Shown here: one piece after another, positions 63,126 through 64,000 of the stretch
Numbering within the stretch: position 1 is the stretch's first letter
Layout: each line of letters begins with the position of its first letter
Source: Pseudarthrobacter sp. NamE2
Lineage (GTDB): Bacteria; Actinomycetota; Actinomycetes; Actinomycetales; Micrococcaceae
Reading direction: 5' to 3'
DNA: 64,000 nt
Assembly (NCBI RefSeq): GCF_005796205.1
Contig: NZ_VAHN01000001.1
Span: 124,001 to 188,000 of the forward strand
Translations under genes and position numbers: made by a program
Notes under the pieces: generated by a model
Database searches by the model: none
The model's input: the letters and a program-made list of their open reading frames with translations, nothing else
Told to the model about the DNA's origin: nothing

Positions 63126-63500
63126 ATGTCTGGTGGCGATATCGCCGGCCTGATCGCTGCCGGGGTGTTTGCGCTCCTGGTGCTGCTGCTCGCCGTGCCC
63201 ATCCTGAAGCTGGGCAAGGTGTTCGACGAGGTCCGCACGGCCATCAGGTCGATCAGCGACGGCGCCACACCGCTGATGGACGAGGTCACCGCCACGGTGT
63301 CCACCACCAACCAGCAGCTGAAGAAGGTGGACGGCATTTCGTCAAACGTCTCCGACGCCTCCGCGAACCTCTCCGCCCTGTCCTCCCTGGTGGCCGCAAC
63401 GGTCGGCTCGCCGCTCATCAAGGTGGCGGCCTTCAGCTACGGCGTGCGCACCGCGCTGACGAACCGCAAGAAGCCCGCATCCGGCCGCCGCAGCCGCTGA
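63126..63500 (+). CDS. DUF948 domain membrane protein
   Basis: 124 residues: one N-terminal helix (residues 5-26) followed by a heptad-rich region (VFDEVRTAIRSISDGATPLMDEV) and a basic end. DUF948 proteins are uncharacterised and usually encoded before alaS in Micrococcaceae. ATG 63126 after AAGGAGATGAACGTCT. Confidence 0.85.
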   Translation: MSGGDIAGLIAAGVFALLVLLLAVPILKLGKVFDEVRTAIRSISDGATPLMDEVTATVSTTNQQLKKVDGISSNVSDASANLSALSSLVAATVGSPLIKVAAFSYGVRTALTNRKKPASGRRSR

Positions 63501-63519
63501 GTTTCGGAAAGAACGAACA

Positions 63520-63750
63520 ATGAAACGACTTGTCTGGATGGGAATCGGCGTAGCCATCGGGATCATCGCCTTCCGCAAGGTCACCGAAGCCCAGTCCAAC
63601 CTCGGACCGGAAGGCCTGAACCGGGCCGTTGGCCGGCTGGCCGACGGCGTCTACGACTTCGCCGACGCCGTCCGCGATGGCATGCGCGAACGGGAGACGG
63701 ACCTCCGGTCCGCCCTCGGCGTCGAACCGGAAGAATCGGCGCGCCGCTGA
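63520..63750 (+). CDS. Small hypothetical membrane-anchored protein
   Basis: 76 residues with one N-terminal hydrophobic segment (KRLVWMGIGVAIGIIAF) and an amphipathic tail (AVGRLADGVYDFADAVRDGMRERETDL). Found between the DUF948 gene and alaS; family not recognised. ATG 63520 after GGAAAGAACGAACA. Confidence 0.75.
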   Translation: MKRLVWMGIGVAIGIIAFRKVTEAQSNLGPEGLNRAVGRLADGVYDFADAVRDGMRERETDLRSALGVEPEESARR

Positions 63751-63859
63751 CCGCGGGCAGCAGCCTGAACCAAACGCGGCGGGACACTTTCCGGATCCTG
63801 CTACCTGAACGAACACATCCGCGCCGGTGCGCGGACCAAGAAGGGTAAGAAAACAGCTC

Positions 63860-64000
63860 ATGAAGTCGCAGGAGATCACAAAGCGCTGGGTGGACTTTTT
63901 TGTCAGCAAGGGCCACACCGCGGTTCCCTCCGCATCGCTGGTCTCCAGCGACCCCTCGCTGCTGTTCACGGTGGCCGGCATGGTCCCGTTCATTCCCTAC
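63860..64000 (+). CDS. alaS: Alanyl-tRNA synthetase, N-terminal part (3' end outside window)
   Basis: 47 codons: [19 protein letters not shown], then [23 protein letters not shown], the opening of the class II AlaRS core. ATG 63860 after GGGTAAGAAAACAGCTC. The frame remains open to the window end. Confidence 0.95.
   Translation, partial: MKSQEITKRWVDFFVSKGHTAVPSASLVSSDPSLLFTVAGMVPFIPY

Noticed and set aside
1..64000. tRNA, rRNA, IS elements and phage genes
   Set aside because: No TTCGAATC-type T-arm with paired acceptor ends, no transposase or integrase motif and no terminal repeats were seen on either strand.

Overview
The window reads as a stretch of high-GC actinobacterial chromosome, most likely from the Micrococcaceae (Arthrobacter or Pseudarthrobacter type). 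Evidence for this is the frequent GTG and TTG starts, the phosphatidylinositol-phosphate synthase, a mycoredoxin, an actinobacterial VLRF1-type peptidyl-tRNA hydrolase, MurT/GatD, DnaE2 under an actinobacterial LexA box, and the gene order ruvC-ruvA-ruvB-yajC-secD-secF-relA followed by hisS-aspS-rarA-rpsD-alaS. The genus call is inference from gene content, not a database match. No tRNA, rRNA, CRISPR array, insertion sequence or prophage was seen.

Positions 1-14.4 kb are the accessory part. They hold the end of a GNAT acetyltransferase, two near-identical CsbD units about 6 kb apart, a SnoaL-like protein, a broken DM13 lipoprotein gene, a UBP-type zinc-finger gene divergent from a receiver/glutaredoxin/thioredoxin-reductase-like fusion, a frameshifted solute-binding plus VWA protein, a NERD protein, an HNH protein, a tandem universal stress protein and three very small genes. 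A palindrome of the form TAAGCATGCTTA, exact or degenerate, lies 36-52 bp before five start codons (both csbD genes, an acidic protein, a small basic protein, and an SDR dehydrogenase at 22 kb). It looks like a shared operator for a small stress regulon.

Positions 14.4-28.3 kb carry RNase Z, an amino-acid permease and SelO as an overlapping operon. Next come a LysM-NlpC/P60 cell-wall hydrolase behind a ydaO-type c-di-AMP riboswitch, a DksA-like/AlkD-like/DUF1810 coupled trio, and a run of single-gene stress, repair and metabolism functions (SDR, phosphoesterase, DUF1918, Nudix, thioesterase, lipoate-ligase-like, mycoredoxin, YedK, VOC, chorismate mutase).

Positions 28.4-43.9 kb begin with an SOS-controlled DUF6504-dnaE2 pair. 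They continue with thrS, a HIT hydrolase, PIP synthase, pdxS, an M3 peptidase, a CapA-like lipoprotein, murT-gatD and pdxT-yebC. Positions 44-64 kb are conserved core: Holliday-junction resolution (ruvCAB), protein export (yajC-secD-secF), stringent response (relA), an AbiEi-like antitoxin, a DUF349 protein, a cyclophilin, hisS, aspS, a GNAT protein, the VLRF1-type hydrolase, rarA, rpsD, two small envelope proteins and the start of alaS. Several clear stem-loop terminators separate these units.
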